From Agarophyton chilense (Eukaryota; Rhodophyta; Florideophyceae; Gracilariales; Gracilariaceae): a stretch of 64,000 nt of DNA. The stretch lies in NCBI GenBank assembly GCA_030374765.1, contig JARGXX010000099.1:1054001-1118000 (forward strand), written 5' to 3'. The translations under genes were made by a program, and so were the position numbers. Below the pieces are notes generated by a model, which saw nothing but the letters and a program-made list of their open reading frames with translations, searched no databases and was not told where the DNA came from. Position 1 is the stretch's first letter, and the number at the start of each line of letters is the position of its first letter. This document shows positions 9,851-20,838 of the stretch, one piece after another.

Positions 9851-11284
9851 ACCTTCCACGTTAATCAGGCATTCAATGTTGAGATACAAATCGATTTCAT
9901 GTTCTGTAACATTCGACGTACAAAATATACAGTGTTGCACATGGTGGACGCATGGACAGGTTACTCAGAAGCGAGAATTACCAACGACAGAGGATCAGGA
10001 ACAACTATCACCGAAATTGAAACGGAATGGTTGAATGGACATGGCGCTCCAGGAGCTCTGTCAGCTGATTACAAAATGGATTCGAAGGCGATACGTGGAT
10101 TCCTATCTGCAAGGGACATCAAATTCAAAGCGCGACCCGTAAGACGTCATAACAAGACAAAGATTGTAGAAAGAAAACACGGAGTCAATAAGCGCATACT
10201 CGAAAAACTTCAGATGGAAAGCAGTCGTGCATGCGACAAAACACTACTATCCAGAGCAGTATACCTTTCTAATTGTTTTACAGGATCAAAGGTCATGAGT
10301 TCTTTCGAGCTCGCTAAAGGACACGCCCCTGCAATTCTAGGCGCGCAAAGAAGGCTCGTAACCAAGGAGCTAATGAACGCATACACCAAACAGACAGCTA
10401 CACGCGCCCTTCAGAAACTGCTGAAAGCTCACAACCATTCGACGGTACCCGAATCATCTATAAAACCTGGTGAAGAAGTACTCTACTTCTATCGAAGCTC
10501 AAAACAGAACGAAAAGGACGAGTGGCGCAGGGCAACCGTCGTCAGGACTTTTCCCCACATAGTGGAAGTTCGAAGAAGCGAGAAAGGACCAGTTTCGAAG
10601 GTGGCCTACAAGGAAATCCGTCTACGCCGAAACTCTCCGCTTGCACGTGAACTGAGCGAAGGACTAATGGAGGACTACATAGACCTCACACTCAGCCCAA
10701 GAGCTCTTGACACGGATGACGAAGAAAAAGAGGCGATAAGCTTTCTCATTACAATCAATAGAGTCGATAGAGAACGCGCTTACAAAGACATGGGGGAGTA
10801 TATGGACGATCTCTTGGCTCAAAGAGAGCTCAACAGTACACCGTCGTTGACGTCGAACGAACAACAGATATTGAAGGACATACAACGAGTAATCGGCTCT
10901 CGACAAGTCAATGCCAGGTCAATACATTTCGCACCAACCTGGGCATTACAGAAGGCAGTAGAGAAAGAACTCCCCGAGAACTGGTCTCAAGCATATACGG
11001 AAATCGCGGAGAACGAAGTACCTCGTGGGGCAAACATTATATCATCACACACCGTCTATACAATCAAGGTGGACGAAGATAGCGTGAGGAAGTTAAAAGC
11101 AAGACTCGTAACGCATGGTAACCGAGATGATTTGAAGGATGAAATCAGAAAGAACTGCTCCAATGTAGATATGCTTATCATTCGCATCCTCATCAGCATT
11201 GCACTTTCCCTCGGTTTCGTATTTGGAAGCGCCGACATTAAAGGTGCTTTTCTGCAAAGCAGTACAATACAACGAGAAATCTAG
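9815..11284 (+). CDS. Integrase and N-terminal reverse transcriptase of Cop-A
   Basis: This 489-residue frame contains the integrase core with Asp in EIQIDFMF, Asp in GALSADYKMD and Glu in KTKIVERKHG. A long hydrophilic spacer follows, then the start of a copia-type reverse transcriptase: GANIISSHTVY, KARLVTHGN, and the first catalytic Asp in FGSADIKGAFLQ. It ends at a TAG (11282-11284), but RT similarity continues immediately afterwards in the same frame, so this is one substitution away from a longer polyprotein. The IN-before-RT order is diagnostic of Ty1/copia. Confidence 0.85.
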   Translation: MLLHLCKMWPMFTFHVNQAFNVEIQIDFMFCNIRRTKYTVLHMVDAWTGYSEARITNDRGSGTTITEIETEWLNGHGAPGALSADYKMDSKAIRGFLSARDIKFKARPVRRHNKTKIVERKHGVNKRILEKLQMESSRACDKTLLSRAVYLSNCFTGSKVMSSFELAKGHAPAILGAQRRLVTKELMNAYTKQTATRALQKLLKAHNHSTVPESSIKPGEEVLYFYRSSKQNEKDEWRRATVVRTFPHIVEVRRSEKGPVSKVAYKEIRLRRNSPLARELSEGLMEDYIDLTLSPRALDTDDEEKEAISFLITINRVDRERAYKDMGEYMDDLLAQRELNSTPSLTSNEQQILKDIQRVIGSRQVNARSIHFAPTWALQKAVEKELPENWSQAYTEIAENEVPRGANIISSHTVYTIKVDEDSVRKLKARLVTHGNRDDLKDEIRKNCSNVDMLIIRILISIALSLGFVFGSADIKGAFLQSSTIQREI

Positions 11285-11842
11285 GTCCGACAAGCACTAG
11301 AATTCCGAAAGAAGAAAGGGGTTCTATGGAAACTCAAGAAATTTCCATATGGAATAGTAGAAGCGGGACGAAAATGGGCGAAACACATCGAATCTTGGAT
11401 GCTGGACACAACAAAACTCACAAGGGTATGTGGATTTAACCAGCGGTTTACTGAGAAAGACGAAAACCAACGAATCATGCTCGCAATAACAAAAATTGTG
11501 GACGATCTCTTAGTAGCCGGAACTAACTCCGACTTCATGAACTCGTTGAAGGAAGAATTCGAGGTCGGAAAGATTCGGATAGAAGCAGTACTGAACTTTG
11601 CTGGATGTGATATTATCGAAGACGCTGATCAAAACAAAATCTTATCCATGATTCCAGACATGGAACATCTGCATCCAATTCAACTTACGAAACCAAGACG
11701 AAGAGAACGCGACGAGAAAGCTGATGACGACGAGATCCGACAATTCAGGTCTCTAGGGGGAACCCTGATGTACCTCGTTCAGGAGACATTCCATCAGCAT
11801 CGTTCACCACATCGAAAATGTAACAGGAATTGGGAAACCTGA
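11285..11842 (+). pseudogene. C-terminal reverse transcriptase of Cop-A
   Basis: This continues the frame of the integrase/RT segment after the internal TAG. It contains KFPYGIVEAGRKW and the catalytic pair in IVDDLLVAG (the YVDD box with Ile for Tyr). The thumb/connection part reaches LGGTLMYL, and then register is lost. RNase H continues in another frame from about 11830. Confidence 0.8.
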
Positions 11843-12336
11843 GAGTTAAACACCTCATAGATTCCAACGCCATGCTACAAGAAATAATAGAACTGAAACC
11901 TACGATCAAATACGTGCGACCGGTTGGAGGTTCAAGCGTAACACTAACCACTCTTTCTGACGCCTCGCATGGGACTGGGGATCTGGCGTATGAACAATCA
12001 ATTATAAGTGGAATTAAGTTTATCACCGTAGTCGACGGCAATCCAATATTCCATCCGCTTTACTGGTCAAGCACAAAGCAGAGACGGGTCACTTACTCCT
12101 CATTCGGTGCTGAAATCCTAGCATGCGCAGAAGCAGAAGACAGAGCGTTTGATATGAAGATGACGTTTGAGGGCACATTTCCCAGCATTGATATAAGGCA
12201 CCATACCCTCATTGACTCGAAGGCACTATTTGACACCATCACAACCTTTCATGAGTGTCGTGAATTCCGGCTCAGAAAACCCCTAACAATAATAAGAGAC
12301 GCCTTCGAGGCCGGAGAACTTGATGAAATCACATGA
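11830..12336 (+). pseudogene. RNase H domain of Cop-A
   Basis: The C-terminal polyprotein piece of Cop-A in a shifted frame. It shows the copia RNase H landmarks: Asp in LSDASHG, Glu in YSSFGAEILA and Asp in LIDSKALFD. A natural stop ends it at 12334-12336. About 170 bp of non-coding sequence then lead to the polypurine tract and the 3' LTR. Apart from the upstream frameshift the domain looks complete. Confidence 0.8.
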
Positions 12337-12516
12337 ATCCCTGGGACTTTGAATATGGCTGTCGCATTAACAAAAAGCAGCGCAACTCACTCCACCCCAA
12401 TGAACCACATGTTTTCCAACGGTTTCTGGAGCATCGACATTTCAAAAGGGACTAGTCATGAGTCGAAAAGCTGTAAGTAGGGGCTTAGACCGATATACTA
12501 ACGCGACAGGAGGGTA

Positions 12517-12778
12517 TGTGAAACACGTACAACTTGTAAGACGCGTACAACTTCAATCAGTGACGTACAGAATACTAGTATTAGTACGTCACCTCAAGTG
12601 TCCTAATGGTCGCATAGTATCCCTATATAAAACCCCCACAATATCCTTGGAGCTCTTCCTGGAGCAAGAGGCCGACCTTTGGTGCCGAATATTATTTGTG
12701 CTGAGATTGTCCCCGCTACTTCACACGTATGAACTTTCGAAACATGTCCAAAGCTCAACTTACAACTCTACCCCAACA
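12517..12778 (+). repeat. 3' LTR of Cop-A with TATA box
   Basis: A purine-rich tract GACAGGAGGGTA (12505-12516) is followed by TGTGAAACACG, a typical LTR start. A strong TATA box, TATATAAAA, lies at 12624-12632, about 107 bp inside. The right end was placed at an ACA at 12778 as a guess; no second LTR copy is present to define it. Confidence 0.55.
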
Positions 12779-13400
12779 TGGAGAAATTAAGAACATAAAA
12801 CCCAGACGGAAAGATACTCGAACGGCTCAGCTTTCACTACCTGTGTTATTTAAACGTCGTCACCGTTTGAGATGCTATTCATGTTATGAAAAACGCTATG
12901 TGCGTGCTGAAAGCACACTTCCTGTAAATAATTTCTATAGTATAACATCGGCTTTTGAAGCACTTTCAAAAGAGGAAAGGAGCCGCATACCGGTCGGTCT
13001 ATGTTAGGAAGCCAAAATTTTGTTTCCTCAGACACCCATGCCCCGTACAGACCACTATGTTTTTAAGATTGCTGAAGCACGGTACCCCAAAACCCGAATA
13101 GAAAGAGTCCTGACAGAGGCGAATCAGCTCGAGAAGCCGTAAATTTAATTGAAAGAGCACCTCGGGGCTTGGCACTAGTCTATTCCGTAGTGTTGACCAG
13201 AAAGAGCTCTCCTCCGTGCTTCTAAGCTTGAAAGCACAATGTTCTTTTGAGGAATTCCAAGTATCCGCCGAACGGAAACAATCCACCGGTCGGAAAGCGA
13301 GTAAACTTTGACTGTGAGTTATATCGTCCCTGGAAACGCTATGTTTGTCCGTCAAAACGGGAGAGTTACCTCATGGTAATATCGAAATAGAATGAAATGT
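12779..13400. other. Junction between Cop-A and Gyp-D, unresolved
   Basis: No recognisable domain is found here. It should hold the truncated 5' side of Gyp-D (gag and 5' LTR), but no match to that element's 3' LTR at 20123-20838 was found. Short frames on both strands are not convincing. Confidence 0.4.
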
Positions 13401-13750
13401 TTCATGCCGACATCGGCTTTGACAGGAGTGTGTGGACTGGTCAAGTAACAACCCTGGATACAGGTGCTGGTCCGAACTTGGTGCGTGAATCAGAGTTTAC
13501 CCTTAATGACGTGGAATGTATTCGACATGGTCAGTAACCAGATAACTGGGATGCCGACAAAAATGCTTTGAAAAAACTGGAAGCAGTTCTGCTTGTGGTG
13601 CGATCAGGACGCATTGTAGTCCTGGTCGACTTTTTTTTCATGAAGACTTTAGCGAGAGCAGTGGTGCTGGGATGATATTACTGCGAGAATTTTATAGAAC
13701 CACTTCGCCCGCTAAGAAAACAAATGCAAATAGATAATGGATCCACGGTC
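13400..13750 (+). pseudogene. Aspartic protease remnant of Gyp-D
   Basis: A short plus-strand reading contains LDTGAGPNLVRESEF, with the catalytic Asp codon at 13457-13459. The DTGAGP wording is shared with the proteases of Gyp-A and Gyp-C. The rest of the domain is broken by stops. Confidence 0.7.
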
Positions 13751-14194
13751 CAAATTGTTTGCAGGCCGCAGCTTCGATGCCCTGAAGCAGCCCTACTCCG
13801 ACCATAAACAAAGTGTGGTAAATACAGAGGAAGTGTGTCACCGAAGATTTGAGTTAAGAAGAATGTATTCCTGAATGCTCAGATCCAAATTTGGGTTCAA
13901 TTTAGAACGGCGCGGCACAGACTCGTGGTAATACAACCGAATACGGAGATGTACGATTCTCCTGAATCGCTGGTCGCTCACGGAATTGTCTATATTGAAC
14001 CTTTTAAGCCTTTTTGGATACTATTGAGTATGTTTACCGATATCGATTGTTAGATACCGAATAATCAGTTTGGTGCTCCAGTATTGCCTCACCCTATAGT
14101 GATAGTTCCTATTCCTATTTCTACTGCAGAAGTATTGGAATTGGCCCATACCGGTGCTGCAGACAAATAATCTCAAACTCTGTGTGCAAATCAA

Positions 14195-15080
14195 TTGCCA
14201 GCCGCAAAGGATGAAAATAGCATGGTTGCTGTGCTAGACTTAGCACACATGTTGAAACGCTACAGAACAAAGATGTTTTTCATTCTTAAGAAGTATGTCT
14301 CCATGTGTAATGAATTAAAAGAGATATTCACTATCGAGTATCATATCGATTTAGTTCCAGGGTCTCGAATCATTTTCCAACCACCCTACAGAGCGGGACC
14401 TCGAACTCGTCAAATTGAGGAGAGAATCTCAGCAAGATGCTGGAAAAAAGACTCAAGAAGCAGCCCAATCTTCTTGGACCTCACCAGTAGTTTTGATTCC
14501 CGAACCCCATTGTTTTTAAGATACTGTATCAGCTATCGAAAACTGAACGTATTTCTTGTTCAGGGTACATAACCGTTGCTCCAAATGGACGAATGTGTTG
14601 ATAGATTTGGAGAACCAAACGTGTTAGCCCTGCTGCGCACCAACCCTGGCTATTGACAGGCGCCTGTTGCGGAAGAAGACCAGGAAAAACCGCATTCTTA
14701 AGTCGCACTGGTCTGTACCATTTCAAAAAGATGCCACTGAGCTTAACAAACACACTAGCTACTTTTCACCGTACTATGAACATATTGCTCCCACGCTATA
14801 AGAGTAGGACTGGTTTAGTCCATTTAAACGATGTGATTATCTTTTCCTAAGATGTGGAAAGCCAATTTCGGCATACCGGGGATATTCTCAAAGCACTGCA
14901 GACTGCAGGTATCAACTTTAAGTTCAATTCTTGCGAATGGTTCGCTGGCACAATCAAGTACGTAGGACACGTGATGAAGAGGGGAAAGCTTGCTTTTCAG
15001 CAAGTACCAACAGCGATTCTCAGCGAAGCCCAAACTTTTTTTAAACAGACGCAAGTACGCTCTTTTCTAGGCTGATGAAA
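14195..15080 (+). pseudogene. Reverse transcriptase remnant of Gyp-D
   Basis: Several adjoining plus-strand frames cover a gypsy RT. The entry motif IDLVPGSRIIFQPPYRAGP is near 14350. The middle part (TGLYHFKKMPLSLTNTLATF) lies near 14720-14770. The catalytic box is recognisable as VHLNDVIIFS near 14820-14847, where the first Asp of the YxDD pair is replaced by Asn. The connection part ends with VRSFLG at 15075. Multiple frameshifts and the lost Asp show it is dead. Confidence 0.75.
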
Positions 15081-15096
15081 CGTCTACACACGATTT

Positions 15097-15720
15097 GTGC
15101 CACGAAAATCATATAAAGTGACAACGCTCAACGCATTGTTGCGTAAGGGACAGCCATTATGGCTAAAAGTTTTCGGACCGGCTGATTGTGAGGCGCTCGG
15201 AAAGACGAAGCTAAGCATTATTAAAGCCCTATTTTTGGCGCTTCCGCTCCCCAAACGACCATATTCAGTGGATATAGACTCCAGCCAGTACCAAATAAGG
15301 TTTGGTCTTTGCCAAACACAACCTAATGAGGAACACGAACCCATTGGCTACTGGTCGAGATAGCTGAGAACAGCTGCTAAGAAGTGTTTAGTTTCAGAAA
15401 AGGAATTCCTTGCCGTCGTTTGGGCCCGAACCACTAGGAGAACGTATATCCAAGAAGATATTTTTAACGTGAACAACTATCAAACTTCTCTACAATTGGT
15501 ATTTTCAGTCACAGCCACATCCAGTAGTCTCACAAGATGGCGTTTATGTCTTTCTGAATTCGATTTGGAAATATAATACAAGAGGAGACTCGCCAATGCC
15601 GAATGTAACTCAGTACTGCTACTCAAAACAATAGGTAAACCTGAAGGAGTAAATCTATGAAGAAATACCTTGCTATTACATGAATCCGAATTCACCATCT
15701 TTAGAGAAAAACAAGAAGTA
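15097..15720 (+). pseudogene. RNase H remnant of Gyp-D
   Basis: The plus-strand frame has the gypsy RNase H start (YSVDIDSSQYQIRFGL) and EPIGYWSR, the segment that precedes the catalytic Glu. Right after it a stop at 15361 breaks the frame, and ECL-like wording (SEKEFLAVVWA) follows in continuation. Confidence 0.7.
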
Positions 15721-15836
15721 ATTGGAGATTATTAGAATACAGACCCAATTATTGCTTTTGCAGATACTGTCCCTTAATATCAACTCGAGCAAATCTAGAG
15801 CATTGTACTTCTCAATGAGCAGCAGAGCGATACGTT

Positions 15837-17110
15837 TTGTGCGTCGATATGCTCTCGTCTCAACACGGGGGGGGGGAGGATCTCATTTGTTCACTCGATT
15901 TACGAGAATTACTGTTAAAACATGTCGAAAAGCATGTTCAAATCGTGATTCAACTCGTCTTTAATAGTCGATTGCTCCATGTGGCGCACTACAGAAAACT
16001 CTCTGGTCACTCAGGAGAAACGGGGCTGTTTATCAATCTAAGGAGATATTTTTATTGGATTACTTTTGCAGTGGACTGCCATGCTATAGTAAATATGTGT
16101 TTACCACATGTTAAAAATATTCGCGTAAAGCTGTACAGGAAGCGAAAACCGACGAAATTGTTTCACACGAACGGCCTCTTCAATATATCAGTATTGAAAT
16201 ACTAGAAGAATTGATTTGTTCAAGGAGAGACTATCGCGACTTGTTGAGAATCAAAGACCGATTTTCAAAGCTATCGCAGACAGCACCGCTGAAGCGAATG
16301 ACCACAGCCATAATCACAAAGAAGTTTTATCCAACACTGGCCATTCGTATAAGGACCACCAGAAGTCCTGTTATCAGATAATGAGATGCAATCCGTTGCA
16401 AAGTTCTTTCAGAATGTTCGCAGAATTATGAGCATTCGAAACCTGTTTACGGCGAAATTTCATCTGCAATGAAACGTTCCAGTGGAGCGTTTCAACTGCA
16501 CGCCGATAGAAAACCTACACAACAACGTCGCAGATCACCGGAACGAATGAAAATTGTCTACAGGTACTCTGTGCTACGCATACAATACGAAAGTTCATAC
16601 CTTAACGATGATGTCTCCGTTCAACGGCCTGGTGGCACGTAGCCTTCCGGTTTTACTGCTTGTGCTCGACGACGAGAAACGATTAGACACGCCAACACCG
16701 GTGAAGTACCATCTGAAATGGAGCAACGGCTTGAAAGACAGAGTGGAAGAAACCCATGAAGAGTTATACAAAACGCAGGCTCGCTAAAGATGAAATAAGG
16801 AATTTAGAATGCGAAAAAGAAATTCATCCATTAGAGTAGGAGGTCATGTTTTCGTGAGCGTCGAAAGACCGGACAAGCAGGGAGAATCACAGAATAAGGT
16901 TTTTCCGATAGCGGTAGATCTATTCAAGGTTGTTAACTTCAATGATGACACAGTATTCATCGTGACTATCAAGGATTTAGAACGTAAATCGCGGGATCGC
17001 GTTTAAGTCGCACCTGACCCGCACGAGGAAGGTCAAGTATCTGGTGCAAATGGTGACTCAAACGCGACAGAACAGCAGTAGTACAACCTACATAATCCTG
17101 AGGAAAGTAA
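15837..17110 (+). pseudogene. Integrase remnant of Gyp-D
   Basis: The zinc-finger part is visible as SGHSGETGLF...YFYW..., with an imperfect second Cys pair. The catalytic core is heavily broken between 16200 and 16550. The C-terminal module is clear at 16809-17006: GGHVFVSVERPDKQ, then KVFPIAVDLFKVVN and SRDRV, typical of gypsy integrase tails. A run of ten G (15867-15876) sits at the frameshift between two overlapping frames. I did not find a convincing chromodomain after SRDRV. Confidence 0.65.
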
Positions 17111-17329
17111 ACCGCCACAAATGAATCTAGTGGAGAAGAACGCTGCTGATATCCTATCGCCAGCGGTTGCGTGCGAAAATCACGGACAGCCTCCAAAATA
17201 TCGAGATATGCCCCGGGCACGAGCACTTCCGTAACATTCGAAATGTAACCTGAAAGCAAGAAAGATGTTTTAGAATTTGACCTGAATGAATAGGAGACTA
17301 GAAGCACGCAACAATGCGCCGTTTCAGTT

Positions 17330-20068
17330 TCAAGATGAAGCTTCAGGTGATCCGCCACTCGCTATGCCACTGACATCGGCTCCCATTTTTCGCGGGCAAG
17401 AAGAAGAATTAGAGCTAACGCCTCCTCTCGTGATGCAATCATCTTTTTTAGGAACGTCCGCAGTCAAGAAACCTGGGCTACAAGGCACAAGAGCGAAGTA
17501 AATGATCCCTCTGCTCAGAAGAAAGGACAGTAGAACAGATGCCGCAGCCAACAAAGGTCTAAAGCGACTCGAACCTAGCCGTTAGAATTGGTACACCGCT
17601 CTTCTCTGTCGAACTCAGTTCTATTCTTCATGATGCTTAAGCACGTAGAGGTTCCTAACTGCGCAGCGATAGAGGTTCCACCGACTACGTATCAAAATCG
17701 GATAAATCGGAGAAATTTTGTCTACGAATGGAATTAAAAAGTCGAAGAAAGTGCACTTCCATGGAACCTGGAACACAAGACAGCCGTTACCCTGAAAGGG
17801 GTTCTCAAGGAGGGAGTTCACTGCTCTCGCGGGCAGAAAGCCAGTTAGTCAATAAGTGAACGCTTAGCAGGGCCGAAACTGCTAGTAAGGAGACGGTTAG
17901 TTCAACTCCATGGCGATTCAAACCTGTTAATAACAGCCCGGTCCCAAAATCAGAACACACGAAATTTCAGTAGTATGTTTTGGATTGCATATGTGAACAT
18001 GTAGAGCATGAATACAATACATAATTATTGTATGGAAACTGTTCGTATGGGTTTCCTCCGGAGTAGGATAAATGAGAACCCGAAGCTCATACATCTCTTT
18101 CGGAGCTCGTGTGACATCATGTTTGCGTGCGATCTGCACTCCCCTGGACAATAGGCTCCGCATTTGTCATACTCATGGACAAATGTCTTTTACAAGTGTG
18201 AGCTGAAAGGTAGTAAAAGCTCAAAGACCGAAAAGAATGAAGAGTGGAAGAAGAAATGGAACCTGATGACACGAGGCCACCGAAATATGAGAAAGAAAAG
18301 AATAACTCGAGAAGAGAGAAAGAAAGGAGAATAAAATAAAAGAAGGAAAAGTGAAGACACGAATGCAGCGAAGTTTTACTAGTATAAGGACACCACCGAA
18401 AGGGTGTATCATTGGAGCCGTTTTGAGCATCATCAAAAAGACGTGTAGTCACGTACATTAACAAAATGTTTTGTGCGATCACTCTCAACTTGGCCCACGG
18501 GAAAGTTTGCGTCTATGAGAAACTTTCTCAGCCGATCAAAACTAATATCTTCGACCGGCACTCTACTCAGGTGTTCGGAAAACTTCGTAAAATAATCTTG
18601 AGCTACTCCAGACGTTGTGGATCAATCCACGGAAACCGTCACACCTGCCAGTTGGGGTCGGTCCTCGCAACCGAGCTCAGCCGCCGCTCCCGATGATTTC
18701 TCGTAGAACTCCTCTCCGCCCTCAGATGGATTGGAATCATACCCGTATCCAGTGAGCTGTTTCAGCGGCGTCACACGCGAATTTTCCCGGAGAATGAGAG
18801 CTCGCATCGGGGGTAATCAACTGGCGCAGGCAGGGATCGTACCTCGCGAAGTCTCCAACACTTGCTGCTCGATCAGTTGAGTGGTCGTGAGGTCTTGCTC
18901 GTACTCCGAAAACGGATTTTTCAGCTTACACTACAGACCAATCGATGACGTCAATCAAATCCACAAGATGAACAAAGCCGGTTTGGTTCGAACGGAATCC
19001 CAGGACCAGGTTAAGATCGGGTTCTTTCACAAACCCACGCGATGTGGCCGGCATGTACAGAACTCTGAAGGTATCGTAAGCATCACACAGAATGAAGACG
19101 GCCATCTCGGCGGTATATTTGGTATAAAACACCTTCCAATATCCCGAGGCCGGGTCGTTAACCAAAGCGAATCCAATGTAGGGTAATGCAGGCGAGAGCT
19201 CAACCGGAAATCGGCGAGGAGTCTTGAACGCCGTCCATTGTTCTTGGATGCAAGTGTAGCGCCCGAAGCGCGCGATATGTCAGATGTTGTCGATCTCAAT
19301 CATTTGATACGGCATGAAATAGCCCAATAGGGATCGATTACGACGTTTCCATTGGAGATATTCCCAATAGACAACATAAACCTTGTAGAGGAAGCACAAC
19401 TTCGTACGAAAAACTGCTTGCTGGAAGCAGAGAGCTGCGTTAAGCACACCGCGGGTACCGGTGTCGGATAGAGTTTTCGTGTAGTATCGTGCCATTGAGT
19501 TCCCTGGCAAAGCGATATGGCTCCCCCAGTTCTCGCTTTATATCGGGTGTTCCAGAATACTGTCAGGAAAGCACCGACTGTGTACATACTATAGCATCAA
19601 AGCGTCTTTCCGAATAGGAACCGAATCAATCCAGGCTACTTGAGTGAATAACTTTACGTTGTCGAGAGGATCTCGTTCAGATAAATCTTCCGGATGCGGA
19701 TAGCTTCTCAGAGAATGACGAGATGGAGCTCCAATCATCCCAACTGACGAAATAAAAGCCGAACTCGGCATCGGAGCCACGGATTGATGTCGTAACGGTA
19801 CGAACCAGATTTACAAGTAAGTTGTGTGGAAGGAATGGTATAGAGTGGGTGGAGCAGTAGCCTGAGTCGTATAACGAACAGTGTTGGATGGAGCCCCAGA
19901 AGGCAACCTCTCGAAAAAGACATGAAACAGGTAAGACTCGGCATTCAAATTCATCACAAGGGATCGAGTTGAAGAGCGGTAAGACGCAGAGTGCTGGAGC
20001 AAAGTAGAAGAGTGCGTTAGAAGGCGAAAAATTCGTAGTGATGATGAATACCCAGAGAGCCGGTCCAA
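17330..20068 (-). pseudogene. Antisense frame block downstream of Gyp-D pol
   Basis: Between the end of Gyp-D integrase and its 3' LTR, most longer frames lie on the minus strand, opposite to pol (for example 19280-19510, 18926-19165, 17330-17554). The middle part has a G-F/Y-rich, W-ending segment (LVLGFRSNQ...DLIDVIDWS) with weak similarity in pattern to the GTQF/GTQY segment of the antisense proteins of Gyp-A, Gyp-B and Gyp-C. The C-terminal end is Ser-rich. The block is badly decayed and the similarity is by eye, so homology is an inference supported mainly by position and orientation. Function unknown. Confidence 0.4.
18233..18352. repeat. Purine-rich tract
   Basis: About 120 bp of mostly A and G on the plus strand (GAAAGAAAAGAA-like runs), within the antisense block of Gyp-D. 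It looks like low-complexity sequence, and the Ser/Phe-rich minus-strand frames over it probably follow from composition. It is too far from the LTR to be the polypurine primer. Confidence 0.6.
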
Positions 20069-20122
20069 CCGCGTATAACTACTTCTGGCGTCCTCCGTGG
20101 TTCGTGCGTAATTTGGATAGCG

Positions 20123-20838
20123 TGTAGTATTTTACTTTGTCGACCGAACAGATGGAATAATCTATCGCGAAGTCGTGGTTGCAACTCATAAGTGAGAAGT
20201 ATGGTGAATAGAATGGTATTTCGTAGCCTCCCGCATAGATGTGTAGTTGCTGAATAAATTAGTAGAACCCGTGTTCGCCCGAATCGAGTGGCTTTCCACG
20301 GCGAGCGTGCGTTTGCGACCCTTCTTTGAGAAATGCCATAATTTTAGCAGCACTTTTAGTGGCGATTTGCATGTGCGAGGTTACTACGCTTTATAGTTAA
20401 AAGTCCATTAGGGACCATATCCATACAATTCGTTGCCTAGGTGGCTGAACCCTGGGTATTTTTTACGTATTGTTTTGGATCTCACCCTGGTACTCATTAT
20501 ATAAGGTACCAACTGGTGAGCTCCGATCCCAAGTAAGGGAGACAACAAGGGTATCATGGTTGTTGTATTCCTTGCTTAGGACTTCTTAACCGGAGACCCG
20601 AGCGAGCTCTAATAGAGATTCAGGTCAACACTATTTCTCGCGCCGCCTTCTTTACCAAGTCCTATCCACCTTTTACAGTGTACTTTTCACCCTCTTTGGC
20701 GAGCAGTAGCCTTGCAATCCACTTTCATCTCGCTGGTATTGTAGCTTAACCATCCCCTTCCCTTCGCCTCAAGCACCGCGTCGGCAGTCCAGACTCTATC
20801 ATAGGTGTCTGCTCTTACCAAAAGAGCGGATACTGCAG
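20123..20838 (+). repeat. 3' LTR of Gyp-D
   Basis: This 716-bp unit starts TGTAGTATTTTAC and ends GGATACTGCA. It is recognisably the same sequence, in reverse orientation, as the 715-bp insertion at 52786-53500 inside Gyp-B. Their shared ends define the limits. Position after the antisense block of Gyp-D makes it that element's 3' LTR. I see no clear polypurine tract before it and no matching target duplication. Confidence 0.7.

Larger units (their letters stand above)
8490..12778 (+). mobile_element. Ty1/copia retrotransposon, lightly decayed (Cop-A)
   Basis: The order gag-like, protease, HHCC zinc finger, integrase, reverse transcriptase, RNase H identifies a Ty1/copia (Pseudoviridae) element. 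A polypurine tract (12505-12516) and a 3' LTR starting TGTGAAACACG at 12517 close it. No 5' LTR was found, so the left end is probably truncated against Gyp-E. Damage is modest: one frameshift near 9840, one stop at 11282 and one frameshift near 11830. Its integrase and RT wording (KARLVTHGN, HMVDAWTGYSE) is close to Cop-B and unlike Cop-C, so two copia lineages are present. Confidence 0.85.
13400..20838 (+). mobile_element. Decayed Ty3/gypsy retrotransposon with antisense frame (Gyp-D)
   Basis: On the plus strand it runs protease (about 13450), reverse transcriptase (14200-15080), RNase H (15097-15720) and integrase (15837-17100). A block of minus-strand frames (17330-20068) follows, and a 716-bp LTR (20123-20838) closes it. 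The RT-before-IN order is that of Ty3/gypsy. Stops and frameshifts are dense, marking it as older than Gyp-A or Cop-C. Gag and the 5' LTR are missing or unrecognisable. The antisense block between pol and the 3' LTR repeats the layout of Gyp-A, Gyp-B and Gyp-C. Confidence 0.75.

Noticed and set aside
18117..18488. Ser/Phe-rich minus-strand proteins near 18.2-18.4 kb
   Set aside because: They translate a purine-rich low-complexity tract.
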